Shown here: positions 1 to 8,040 of the stretch, in pieces | How the letters are laid out: every line of letters begins with the position of its first letter | Numbering within the stretch: the stretch's first letter is position 1 | Origin: Natronobacterium texcoconense | GTDB lineage: Archaea; Halobacteriota; Halobacteria; Halobacteriales; Natrialbaceae | Assembly: GCF_900104065.1 (NCBI RefSeq) | Contig: NZ_FNLC01000001.1 | Coordinates: 930,001 to 994,000, forward strand | Direction of reading: 5' to 3' | DNA length: 64,000 bases | Notes under the pieces: model-generated | The model's input: the letters and a program-made list of their open reading frames with translations, nothing else | What the model was told of the DNA's origin: nothing | Databases searched by the model: none | Position numbers and translations under genes: made by a program

Positions 1-57
1 AATTAATAAATTCGATTCTGGTCTCACCAGATCTAATCGTCAGAAAAGGTTCTTTAG

Positions 58-1212
58 CTAACTTTTGTCTGCTCCGTCATCTTCAGAAGTGGGACAGGGT
101 TCGTTCGGTCCGCAACTCGGCGGATCGCTGGGAATGTCCGGAATGCTTGGGGGATCGGACCGAGCTTCGCTTGCATTGCCATAACCTGGGATAAGAATAG
201 TCCATTCGTCATCATCGCCTGCGTCACCGATCCAGCTGTGTGGTTGGTCGTACGGCACGGGGCGGCCCCCTGAGTTCTGAATGTGAGAGTAGAAGGTGAC
301 TGATGCGTTCTCGCCATGGTCAACCGGAACTCGGACGAGGACGTTGTGCATGAATGCTCCGCATTCCGTAACCAATGTCCCTGAAGTCTCCTTAAGCTCG
401 TACGTCCATTCGTCACTCGTCTGATTTTCGGTATCATATTCGTCCCCGAGGGATGCTGCCATTCCTCCAACTCCCAGAGCGGCGCTCGTTCCCGTCAAGA
501 TAGCTGCGGCGCCCGCTCCGACTGGCGGTGCCGCAGCGGCGAGGCCGAAGACGATACTCGCGCCGCCTAGCACTAACGGAAGGTCGTTATTTCCAACATC
601 TATATCGGCTTCTTCCAGGTCCTCTAGATCCGTCGTCCACTCGTCGTCATCAACGTTCGGTATGTTATCCTCGAGGACGTCCTCGCCCATCTCTGCACCG
701 ATTCGCGGCGCGTTCGTGGTGACGTTGCTAACGTCGATATCAGTAGACGTAACGCCCAACTCGTGGTCGCGACCAAAGATGTTCATAGGGTGAATTCCGT
801 TGGGGAGGTCCGATTCGTTGAAATCGTCTCGAAGGGCTAGGCCAAAGGATGAAAGCCCAAATTCGAAGATGTTACGCGACCGCCCTTCGTAGACTTCGTT
901 CAAGAATAGTGTCCGGCGAATAGTTACGGAGCCATCGCCGGGATTCGTACCGCTGATTTCACCCTCCCAGTGTCGTTCGTTAATACCAAACTCCAACGGA
1001 TCAAAATCATCTTCCACGGAGAACGTCTCGTAATCCTTTGGGGCAAAATCGTCGTCCAGCGGATCATAATCGTCGTCTGTGCCGCTGACCGAAGCGCTTC
1101 CCAATAGTGGCACTGCAGCGGCTATGCCTGCTGTGCGTAGAAACGTTCGGCGACCGCTGTCGATAGAACCATTCATCGAGCTTGACTTTCCAAGATTGCG
1201 ATCGTCATGCAT
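58..1212 (-). CDS. Tat-secreted hypothetical protein
   Basis: A 384-residue protein of unknown function. The N-terminus has a twin-arginine motif (GRRTFLRTAG, residues about 20-30), a hydrophobic stretch and a small-residue cleavage region, so export by Tat is likely. The mature part is very acidic. Residues about 210-255 are strikingly different: a Gly/Ala-rich hydrophobic stretch with two apolar runs separated by a proline, resembling a hydrophobic hairpin. The tail has several Pro and Cys residues. The start at 1212 was chosen because a TATA-like box lies about 29 nt upstream, which fits a leaderless transcript; an internal ATG at 1176 is possible but would leave an untranslated leader. 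Its GC content is clearly lower than that of the metabolic genes downstream. I do not recognise the family. Confidence 0.75.
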   Translation of the reverse strand: MHDDRNLGKSSSMNGSIDSGRRTFLRTAGIAAAVPLLGSASVSGTDDDYDPLDDDFAPKDYETFSVEDDFDPLEFGINERHWEGEISGTNPGDGSVTIRRTLFLNEVYEGRSRNIFEFGLSSFGLALRDDFNESDLPNGIHPMNIFGRDHELGVTSTDIDVSNVTTNAPRIGAEMGEDVLEDNIPNVDDDEWTTDLEDLEEADIDVGNNDLPLVLGGASIVFGLAAAAPPVGAGAAAILTGTSAALGVGGMAASLGDEYDTENQTSDEWTYELKETSGTLVTECGAFMHNVLVRVPVDHGENASVTFYSHIQNSGGRPVPYDQPHSWIGDAGDDDEWTILIPGYGNASEARSDPPSIPDIPSDPPSCGPNEPCPTSEDDGADKS

Positions 1213-1527
1213 GCAAATTATCCAACCATTCTAATAATAATAAATCTATGGAACTATTCGAATTTTGTAATATGTGGTTCTATTTAGTAGTTGTTTATAA
1301 TTTATTCTGGCTTCACAATCTGTAAGAGCTAATAGACATTGTCTAGTTTAGCGCCCCACTAGTATCCATTTATTGAGGTGTTGGGGGGGGAGGTGGTCGT
1401 GTGTTATAGGCTGTGGTGGCGCGACGGCCAGCCGGGTCTCGATCCCCTCCGAAGGCGCTTTTCCTCCCGGTGAGACGCTGACATCGCCGGCTGGGCCTTG
1501 ACGGGCATTCGACCGGATAGAGCAGGT
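1213..1527. other. Intergenic region, no gene seen
   Basis: A gap between two divergent genes. Positions 1213-1375 are AT-rich and hold the promoter of the secreted-protein gene. From about 1376 the composition changes sharply to GC-rich, with a run of eight G residues. Short open frames here have no coding character. Confidence 0.6.
1231..1244 (-). promoter_or_regulatory. TATA box of the secreted-protein gene
   Basis: On the minus strand this reads TTTATTATTATTAG, centred about 29 nt upstream of the ATG at 1212. That is the archaeal TATA spacing for a leaderless or nearly leaderless mRNA. Confidence 0.5.
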
Positions 1528-2274
1528 ATGGGCTCTCTCGAGGACAGATCGGCACTAGTTACCGGCGCATCGAAAAGTATCGGACGAGGAATCGCGGAGG
1601 CGTTCGCCCGCGAGGGTGCCGACGTGGTGGTGAACTACCACTCGGACGAAGAAGCGGCCGAGGAGACGGTCGAGACGATTGAGGACGACGGCGGGACTGC
1701 GATCGCCGTCCAGGCGGACGTGAGCGACGAGGACGAGGCCCGGCAACTCGTCGAGCGGACCACGGCGGAGTTCGGCGGCGTCGACGTACTCGTGAACAAC
1801 GCGGGCATCCTGGAACCGGCGACGATCGACGAGATGGACGTCGAGACCTGGGACAGGACGATCTCGGTCGATCTCCGTGGAACATTCCTGGTGACGCGGT
1901 TCGCTATCGAGGGGATGCTCGAGCGGGGGAGTGGCCGCATTATCAACGTCGCGTCGCAACTGGGAATCAAGGGGGCCGAAGAGCTCACCCACTACTCGGC
2001 TGCCAAAGGCGGCGTCATCGCGTTCACCCGTGCGCTCGCTCGAGAGGTCGCGCCCGATATACAGGTCAACGCCATCGCGCCGGGCCCCATCGAGACGGAC
2101 ATGCTCGACGATACGACCGAGGAGTGGCGCGAGAACAAGAAGGCGGAGGTGCCGCTCGATCGGATCGGGACCGTCGACGACGTCGTGCCGACGGCGGTGC
2201 TGCTCGCCGGGGACGGCGGCGATTACTACACGGGGCAGACGCTCAGTCCCGACGGCGGGGACGCGATGCACTGA
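1528..2274 (+). CDS. SDR family NAD(P)-dependent oxidoreductase (FabG-like)
   Basis: A 248-residue classical short-chain dehydrogenase/reductase, the usual length for the family. The Rossmann cofactor motif TGASKSIG is near residue 12, the NNAG motif is about 80 residues later, and the catalytic YSAAK (Tyr-x3-Lys) is preceded by a serine (VASQ). The PG motif after the active site and the C-terminal GGD are typical of the 3-oxoacyl-ACP reductase/glucose dehydrogenase branch. Substrate cannot be assigned; haloarchaeal members often act on acyl-CoA or sugar substrates. The ATG at 1528 was chosen over an upstream GTG at 1498 because the protein then begins just before the Rossmann strand. It is convergent with the metal ATPase gene; the two stops abut. 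Confidence 0.85.
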   Translation: MGSLEDRSALVTGASKSIGRGIAEAFAREGADVVVNYHSDEEAAEETVETIEDDGGTAIAVQADVSDEDEARQLVERTTAEFGGVDVLVNNAGILEPATIDEMDVETWDRTISVDLRGTFLVTRFAIEGMLERGSGRIINVASQLGIKGAEELTHYSAAKGGVIAFTRALAREVAPDIQVNAIAPGPIETDMLDDTTEEWRENKKAEVPLDRIGTVDDVVPTAVLLAGDGGDYYTGQTLSPDGGDAMH

Positions 2275-4806
2275 TTATCGATCCCGGCTCTCGAGTTCGG
2301 GCGTCTCCGGTTCGACGTTCGCGAGTCGCATCGCGTTACCCGTCACGCCGAGACTCATTCCCATGTCGCCGATGACGACCGCGTGGATCACCGTGACGAT
2401 GCCGAACGGCGCGCCCGCGGCGAGCACCGCCTTCACCGCGAGGCTCGACCAGATGTTCTGCCGGATGACGCCGTTTGCCTTCCCCGAGAGTTCGTAGAGG
2501 TACGGAAGGCGGGTGAGGTCGTCGCCTATCAACGCCACGTCCGCCGTCTCGAGTGCCGTGTCGGTCCCCGCAGCCCCCATCGCGACGCCGACAGTGGCAG
2601 TCGCGAGGGCGGGCGCGTCGTTGATACCGTCGCCGACCATGGCGACGTGGGCTGGCTCGTCACCCTCTCCGTACTCTTCCTCGAGTCGATCGATCCACTC
2701 GAGTTTCTCCTCGGGGAGCAGTTCGGCGTGGTACTCGTTGATTCCGACCTCGTTCGCGATCGCTCGCGCGGTTCCCTCGTTGTCGCCGGTGAGCATCACG
2801 ACGCGGACGCCCTGGTCTTGCAGTTCCGAGACAGCCCACTTCGCCTCGGGTCGGACGCGGTCCGCGACGCCGACGACGCCCAGCAGTCGGTCCGCAGTGC
2901 CGACGATCACGACCGTCTTCCCCTCGGCCTCGAGTTTCGGGACGACCTCCGCGAGCACGTCGAGACAGCCCGGCCGGTCGCACTTCGACGAGGTCTCGTA
3001 CCCCATCGACTCGAGGCCAGTCCCGCCGTCGGTCGTCGCGTGGACGTGCTCGAGGTCCGCGAGTCCCTCGAACAGGTCCGGCTTGCCGACGTAGTGGGTC
3101 TCGCCGTCGATCTCCGCCCGGACGCCCTTACCCGCGAGCGCCTCGAACTCCGAGACCTCGAGGTCGAAATCGACCTCCTGCTCGTCGGCATAACCGACGA
3201 TGGCCTGGCCGATCGGGTGTTCGCTCCGTCGCTCCGCGGCACTCGCGCGCTGGAGGACGTCTTCCTCGTCTGCGCCCTCGAGCGGGATCACGTCGGTCAC
3301 CGAGAGGTCGCCCTCGGTCAGCGTTCCCGTCTTGTCCACCGCGAGGACGTCGCTGTCGCCGACCGCCTCGAGGTGTTTGCCGCCCTTGATCAGGACGCCG
3401 TTGCGTGCGGCGCTCGTGATCCCCGAGACGACGCTGACCGGCGTCGAGATGACCAGCGCACAGGGACATGAGATCACGAGCAGCGTCAGGCCGACGACGA
3501 ACCAGTAGCTCCAGGACGCACCGAAGGCAAGCGGAGGGACGACTGCGGCCGCGACCGCGATCACGACCACGATCGGCGTGTAGACGCTCGCGAAGCGATC
3601 GATGAACTGCTCTCGCTCGGTCTTCTCGCGCTCGGCGTCCTCGACCATTCGGATGATCCGGGCGAGCGTCGAGTCGTCGGCCGCGCGTTCGACCTCGACC
3701 TCGAGATAGCCCGACTCGGAAATCGTTCCGGCGTAGACCTCGTCGCCGTCACTCTTGTCCTCGGGGACGCTCTCGCCCGTGATCGGCGACTGGTCGACTG
3801 CACTCTGGCCCTCGCGGACGGCGCCGTCGGCGGGAATCTTCTCCCCCGGTCGGACGACGACGGTGTCACCGATCGAGAGATCGTCCGCAGGGATCGTTTC
3901 CTCGCTGCCGTCCTCGCGCTTGACGGTCGCGGTGTCCGGCGAGAGGTCCATCAATTCCCGGAGGGAATCGCGGGCGCGGTCCATCGAGAACCGCTCGAGC
4001 AGTTCCGCGACCGAGAACAGCACGGCGAGCAACGCCCCCTCGAAGGGGTGGTGAGCCGCGACGGAGGCGACGATGCCGACGCTCATCAGGAAGTCGATGT
4101 CGAGGCTCCGGTTTCGCGCCGAGTAGTAGCCGTTGCGCAGGATCGGCGTCCCGGCGACCGCGACTGCCGCGATAAAGAGGAGATGCGAGAGTGCGTACTC
4201 CCGGCCCACGATCGTTCCCACCAGCGGGTTGGATTCGGGGACGACGAACGCGAGGGCCATCCCGACCGTCACGAGGACGGCACCGACCGCAGTACCGATA
4301 GCCCGGCGACTCCGCCAGACGGCTTGTTTCTCGGAGAGCGGGTCGGTGTCGTCCGACAGCGGCGTCGCCTCGTAGCCTGCGCTTTCGATGGCCTCGACGA
4401 CCGTCTCCGCGTCGGTTCCGTCGGCAACCGCTACCGTCACGCGACCGGACGTCGGCCGAGTCTCGATCCCGGCGACGCCCTCGAGGTCGCCGAGCGCGTT
4501 CTCGACCTTGCCGGCACAGGAGGGACAGTCCATCTCGGGGACCGACAGCGTAAGTTCGCCGCTCGCGTCCTCGATCCCGTAGCCCGCGGCTCGAACGCGC
4601 TCGCGGATCTCCTCGGGGGCTGTGACCGTCGAATCGTACTCGACGATCAGCCGACCGCTCGTTACCCGCGGCTCTATCTCGCCGATGCCCTCGAGCGTCT
4701 CGACGCTCTTTCGTACCTTGCCAGCACAGGACGGACAATCCATATCGGGTACCAGAAGCTCGAGTTGGCGACTCGAGTCCGGCGATTCGGAAGGCGACTC
4801 GCTCAT
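2275..4806 (-). CDS. P1B-type heavy-metal ATPase, Zn/Cd/Pb type
   Basis: An 843-residue metal-exporting P-type ATPase. Two N-terminal HMA domains each carry MDCPSCAGK (Cys24/27 and Cys94/97). These are followed by transmembrane helices, the actuator motif TGES, the metal-binding SCPCALVIS in TM6, the phosphorylation motif DKTGTLT, and TGDN and GDGINDAPAL. The sequence after CPC (ISTPVSVVSG) and the IGDMG motif in the last helix match the ZntA/CadA (P1B-2) group rather than copper pumps. An unusual insert in the nucleotide-binding domain holds a KCDRPGC cysteine pair. The ATG at 4806 was preferred to a GTG at 4857, which would begin within the upstream palindrome. It lies 69 nt downstream of a Bat-type regulator gene in the same orientation. 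The metal is inferred from motifs only. Confidence 0.9.
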   Translation of the reverse strand: MSESPSESPDSSRQLELLVPDMDCPSCAGKVRKSVETLEGIGEIEPRVTSGRLIVEYDSTVTAPEEIRERVRAAGYGIEDASGELTLSVPEMDCPSCAGKVENALGDLEGVAGIETRPTSGRVTVAVADGTDAETVVEAIESAGYEATPLSDDTDPLSEKQAVWRSRRAIGTAVGAVLVTVGMALAFVVPESNPLVGTIVGREYALSHLLFIAAVAVAGTPILRNGYYSARNRSLDIDFLMSVGIVASVAAHHPFEGALLAVLFSVAELLERFSMDRARDSLRELMDLSPDTATVKREDGSEETIPADDLSIGDTVVVRPGEKIPADGAVREGQSAVDQSPITGESVPEDKSDGDEVYAGTISESGYLEVEVERAADDSTLARIIRMVEDAEREKTEREQFIDRFASVYTPIVVVIAVAAAVVPPLAFGASWSYWFVVGLTLLVISCPCALVISTPVSVVSGITSAARNGVLIKGGKHLEAVGDSDVLAVDKTGTLTEGDLSVTDVIPLEGADEEDVLQRASAAERRSEHPIGQAIVGYADEQEVDFDLEVSEFEALAGKGVRAEIDGETHYVGKPDLFEGLADLEHVHATTDGGTGLESMGYETSSKCDRPGCLDVLAEVVPKLEAEGKTVVIVGTADRLLGVVGVADRVRPEAKWAVSELQDQGVRVVMLTGDNEGTARAIANEVGINEYHAELLPEEKLEWIDRLEEEYGEGDEPAHVAMVGDGINDAPALATATVGVAMGAAGTDTALETADVALIGDDLTRLPYLYELSGKANGVIRQNIWSSLAVKAVLAAGAPFGIVTVIHAVVIGDMGMSLGVTGNAMRLANVEPETPELESRDR

Positions 4807-4841
4807 CACTCTCCGGTAGTCACCGCGGAACCATACCGGTT

Positions 4842-4859
4842 GTTTGGCGCACGCCAAAC
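4842..4859. promoter_or_regulatory. 18-bp inverted repeat before the metal ATPase
   Basis: A perfect inverted repeat, GTTTGGCG-CA-CGCCAAAC, lies in the 69-nt gap between the regulator stop and the ATPase start, 36-53 nt upstream of the ATPase ATG. That is where a promoter-proximal operator would sit. No poly-T follows, so an operator is more likely than a terminator. Function is inferred. Confidence 0.5.
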
Positions 4860-4875
4860 GAGGTGTCGGTCCGCG

Positions 4876-5619
4876 CTAGAGTCGCGCCAGTTGCTCGAGC
4901 GAGTCGTCGGTCGCGGCAAACGCCGTCGCGAGTTCGGCCTCGGCGCGTCGGAGTCGGTAGGAGAGCGTCGACCGGGGAATTCCGAGTTCCTCGGCCAGTT
5001 CCGAGAGTTCGACCTTTCGGGGCGTCTCGTAGTAGCCGCGTTCGACGGCCGCGTGCAGTGCCTCGCGCTGTTCGTCCGGAAGCGACTGCTCTACGTCCGG
5101 GGTGGTACGTTCGGGATCGAGTTCCGTCAGTCGAAGCATCTCCATCCCAGTACAGTCGCCGACCTCGTCGCCCAGTCCATCGAAGAAGTCGTGAATCGGC
5201 GCGTCGTTTCCGAGGACGATCCGCCACCGGTAACGGCGACCCTCGCGATAAGTCTCGAACAGCAAACCTTCGCCGAGTTCCTCGAGCGCGACGTGTGGAA
5301 CCGACGTGCAGACGTCGGTCCGATCCCAGTAGGTGTAGACCACGAGCGTCCCGTTCGACCGGTCGAGTATCTGGACCTCACACTCGGCACCGCAATCGTC
5401 CTTGACAAGACAGTCCGCGAAGAAATCGGCGTCCTCGTAGGCGTGCTCGAGTTCCGCGAGCGCCTCGTCGGGCCCCTCAGCGTGGTCGACACGCCAGAGA
5501 CTGTCTTCCGTGACGTGACACGACAGCGACCGGATCGAAGCATCGGGATACGCCGCGAGTACGTCCGCGACGGGATTCGTCCCGGCTTCGTACTCGAGGG
5601 CGAAGACGAATTCTCTCAT
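4876..5619 (-). CDS. Bat-type HTH regulator, probable metal sensor
   Basis: A 247-residue protein with a C-terminal HTH_10 (bacterio-opsin activator type) domain at about residues 185-240, with the LSELAEELGIPRSTLSYRLRRAE recognition-helix region. The N-terminal sensor part is unusually rich in cysteine for a haloarchaeal protein (Cys34, 70, 76, 80, 104 and 156), including a CxxxxxCxxxC cluster and a Cys-His pair at 34-35. Thiolate binding of a soft metal would fit. It sits immediately upstream of, and in line with, the heavy-metal ATPase gene and probably controls it. Metal sensing is inference from the cysteines and the neighbour. Confidence 0.8.
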   Translation of the reverse strand: MREFVFALEYEAGTNPVADVLAAYPDASIRSLSCHVTEDSLWRVDHAEGPDEALAELEHAYEDADFFADCLVKDDCGAECEVQILDRSNGTLVVYTYWDRTDVCTSVPHVALEELGEGLLFETYREGRRYRWRIVLGNDAPIHDFFDGLGDEVGDCTGMEMLRLTELDPERTTPDVEQSLPDEQREALHAAVERGYYETPRKVELSELAEELGIPRSTLSYRLRRAEAELATAFAATDDSLEQLARL

Positions 5620-5729
5620 TGACTCGTCGTACGGTTCGGCGAGACAAAACGCTCCCGGCGTCGCGGCGGGGCGACGTGGACGACGAGCAGTGCAGTGGCG
5701 GCTTTCGTTATCGTTCAGTCCACAAACTG

Positions 5730-5739
5730 TTTATATTTT
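5730..5739 (+). promoter_or_regulatory. TATA box for the lipoprotein operon
   Basis: TTTATATTTT is centred about 25 nt before the ATG at 5759, which predicts a leaderless transcript. Confidence 0.6.
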
Positions 5740-5758
5740 ATCTTGGAATGGTCGTTAA

Positions 5759-6139
5759 ATGAATCGTCGAGCGTTCCTCGCAACCCTGCCAGCTGTCCTC
5801 GCTGGCTGCAATGCTGTCCAGCGAGCGCCAGATCGCCGTCCCGACGCACCGGAGGTGAAAGCGATCGCCAGCGCAGACCACGACACGGACGTCGTCACGT
5901 TCACCGTCGAGCAGGCCACCGGTTTTCGTCCGACCGTCGTCGACACGGTGTACGTGGAATCGCCCGGCGAACAGCGACACGTGTGGATCGACGCCGGAGA
6001 CGCCGAAGGAGACGAGTCCCTCGTCGACGATGGGGACTCGTTCGCCGTCGACGCCGAGGACGCCGGTCAGTACCGCCTCACCGTCGACTACGTGGACGGC
6101 AGGACGATCTCACTCGCACAACTCGAGGTGGAGCCGTGA
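5759..6139 (+). CDS. Small Tat-dependent lipoprotein, hypothetical
   Basis: A 126-residue protein beginning MNRRAF with a twin-arginine motif and a lipobox-like LAGC (Cys17). It is therefore probably Tat-exported and lipid-anchored on the outside of the membrane. The remaining part of about 100 residues is predicted beta-rich and acidic, with no family I recognise. A TATA box directly upstream supports the start. Its stop overlaps the GTG start of the next gene (GTGA), so the two are translationally coupled and probably work together. Confidence 0.7.
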   Translation: MNRRAFLATLPAVLAGCNAVQRAPDRRPDAPEVKAIASADHDTDVVTFTVEQATGFRPTVVDTVYVESPGEQRHVWIDAGDAEGDESLVDDGDSFAVDAEDAGQYRLTVDYVDGRTISLAQLEVEP

Positions 6140-7110
6140 CGGAACGCGGTCTCGACCGTCGTCGTCTCGTCCTCGTCGCCGTCGTACTGGTCTTGCTCGT
6201 CGGCGTCGCCATCGTGGGTGTGCGACTCGCGGATCAGCGCGTGATGCTCGACCGCGGCGAACCCGCTGTCGACACTGACGGCGATCCCGAGGCGATGGTT
6301 GTCGACGCGGCCCAGCGATTCCACACGACGGAATTCACCGCCGAGCGTACCACGACTGTCCGCGACGTAGAGACGACGAACTCGACCCACGAACTTCCCG
6401 CTGACCCTGAATCGACGCTCCCCGACGACGGCGTCGTACTCGACCAGGAACTGACGGTTCACCACGAGACGCGCCAGGTCCGCGTTGACTACCGGACCGA
6501 CCACGAGCGGAACGTCGACGACACCCTCGTCCACGTCGGGCCTCCAGGTGGCTCCTTCTGGGAGCTCATGGAGTTGCTCCTGGGAGCGGGCCTGGACACC
6601 ACCGGCGAGGCGACGCTGTACGCCGACGACGCGGGTATCGTTGTCGACGGACCGCTATACACCGATCCGGTTCGCGAAGCGGCCGACGACGGCATCACCT
6701 ACGAAGAGAACTACGACGACGTGGTCTACCAGTTCCACGACCCGCGCCAGCCGTGGGAGGTCACCGACCGTGCCGACGGTGCCGTCGTCCTCGAACTGAC
6801 CGATCCCGACGACTACTACGACGCAGTGCGGATGTCCCCACTAGAACGACACGTCGAGATCCACGACGAGAGCGCTGTCCGCGTGCACATCGACGAGGAC
6901 AGCGGATACATCACGACGGTCGAAGAGGACCGCGTCGTCACTCAGGAGGACGCTGACCGCATTCGCGGGGAGGACGACCACGAACTCGAGCAGCGAATCC
7001 ACTACCGTATCGTCACCGAGTACGAGTACGGCGTCGATTCGCCGTCACCACCCGCAGACGCCCCGAGCAGGTCGTGGGCGGAGTGGCTGCTGGACCTCGT
7101 GCGCTACTAG
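6136..7110 (+). CDS. Membrane-anchored extracellular protein, hypothetical
   Basis: A 324-residue protein with one N-terminal transmembrane helix (residues about 10-30, VLVAVVLVLLVGVAIVGV) and a large acidic exterior domain. The order of strands and the phrase YADDAGIVVDGPLY resemble haloarchaeal LolA-like/DUF7537-type envelope proteins, but this is a loose impression. The GTG start at 6136 overlaps the lipoprotein stop by 4 nt. The open frame extends further upstream, but that part only shadows the lipoprotein gene. Confidence 0.65.
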   Translation: MTERGLDRRRLVLVAVVLVLLVGVAIVGVRLADQRVMLDRGEPAVDTDGDPEAMVVDAAQRFHTTEFTAERTTTVRDVETTNSTHELPADPESTLPDDGVVLDQELTVHHETRQVRVDYRTDHERNVDDTLVHVGPPGGSFWELMELLLGAGLDTTGEATLYADDAGIVVDGPLYTDPVREAADDGITYEENYDDVVYQFHDPRQPWEVTDRADGAVVLELTDPDDYYDAVRMSPLERHVEIHDESAVRVHIDEDSGYITTVEEDRVVTQEDADRIRGEDDHELEQRIHYRIVTEYEYGVDSPSPPADAPSRSWAEWLLDLVRY

Positions 7111-7286
7111 TCGACTCTGCCCGTCCCGGGATCGCGGCTTCGCCAGTTCTCATCGTTCGAACGGGCCAGGATCGGGACGCTGCCAGTATCCGGTACCTCG
7201 ACCAGTAGCCACAGGATAGATGGTTGTCTCTCGAGTGGACTGGTGGGGCGACAGATGGTTTTCGCTCGGCCTCGTACACGGTAGCG

Positions 7287-7745
7287 ATGGCACGCCCGGA
7301 AGTCGTCCGGTGGCTCCGCGGCCTGTGGTCGTTCTACCGGAGCTACACGAACACGGCCGTCCACACGGCAGCGACCGCTGCACTCGCAATCTTCGGCATT
7401 CTCGTCTTCGTCGACCCCTGGTTCGCGGTGGTCGCGATCGCCTGTTACGTCCTGCCGCCCGTCGTGCTGTACGTCCGTATTGGTGAGCGCTCGTCTCTCG
7501 AGGACGAACACCAGTCGACGCAGGCCGATCAGGATACCGAATCCGATCCGCTCGAGTCGACGGACGATGGCTCGAGGGAAAGAGATCACTCGAGGACGAT
7601 ACCGGACACGGCTGTCGGCAACGGCGACACCGACAGTGATGCTGGCGATGGTGACACAGATTCGGACAGCGATTTTGATGACGGAGACACTGATTCGGAT
7701 AGCGACGGTAACGATGGTGACACCGACTCGGACAGTGACAGTTGA
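7287..7745 (+). CDS. Small membrane protein with acidic Asp-Ser repeat tail
   Basis: A 152-residue protein. The first 30 residues are basic/aromatic, and two adjacent transmembrane segments follow (about 30-70). The rest is a low-complexity acidic tail ending in GDTDSDSD-type repeats. The ATG at 7287 gives a plausible N-in topology; an upstream start at 7224 would add residues with no coding signal. Function is unknown. The tail is probably disordered at high salt. Confidence 0.6.
   Translation: MARPEVVRWLRGLWSFYRSYTNTAVHTAATAALAIFGILVFVDPWFAVVAIACYVLPPVVLYVRIGERSSLEDEHQSTQADQDTESDPLESTDDGSRERDHSRTIPDTAVGNGDTDSDAGDGDTDSDSDFDDGDTDSDSDGNDGDTDSDSDS
7623..7742 (+). repeat. In-frame tandem repeat coding GDTDSD
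   Basis: Four in-frame units of 27, 33, 33 and 27 nt each begin with codons for Gly-Asp-Thr-Asp and encode Asp-Ser runs. Third-codon positions differ between copies, so selection appears to keep the protein repeat rather than the DNA being recently duplicated. Confidence 0.7.
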
Positions 7746-8040
7746 AGGAGTTGAACCCGAGCGTCACAGAAAATTGGCCGGGAGCGCATCCGAACGAAAG
7801 TGAGGGTGCGCGACCCGGGGAAGGGCAGGCTATTCGCCGAGAAGTCACCGCGAGCGACTGTAAGGAGTGAGCGAAGCGAGGCGGTAACGCCGCCTCGGAA
7901 CCGCGAACGGCGAAGCCGTGAGCGGGCCGACGACTGACCCGGAAGCCGCGTTCACGCGGCTGGAGGGGAAGGAGGAGTGCTTTTCATCAAAGTTTTGCCG
8001 AGTGTGGTCGCTTTGCGACCACACGCAGAGCAAAAGTTTG
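7746..8040. other. Palindrome-rich intergenic region
   Basis: No coding sequence is seen between the convergent ends of the repeat-tail gene and the acyl-CoA dehydrogenase. The region contains several short complementary pairs (for example GGCGGT/ACCGCC-like and GCCGCG...CGCGGC arms) and ends in a strong stem-loop. It may yield a structured 3' end or be an old repeat element. Confidence 0.4.
7988..8040. terminator. Nested stem-loop after acyl-CoA dehydrogenase
   Basis: The inner perfect 10-bp stem with a TTT loop (GTGTGGTCGC/GCGACCACAC) is at 8002-8024. Outer 11-nt arms (7988-7998 and 8030-8040) pair with one mismatch. On the minus strand the structure begins directly after the stop codon and is followed by T-rich sequence, so a 3'-end or termination role is plausible. 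Confidence 0.5.

Noticed and set aside
1376-1400. Run of eight G residues near 1384 as a possible phase-variable tract
   Set aside because: It lies in no coding frame or recognisable promoter, and a single short homopolymer is weak evidence.
4048-5622. Open frame of 524 codons opposite the metal ATPase and its regulator
   Set aside because: It is antisense to two recognised genes and spans their intergenic palindrome. No domain is visible.
5695-6135. Upstream extension of the membrane-anchored protein frame
   Set aside because: It shadows the lipoprotein gene, and the GTGA overlap at 6136 explains the true start.
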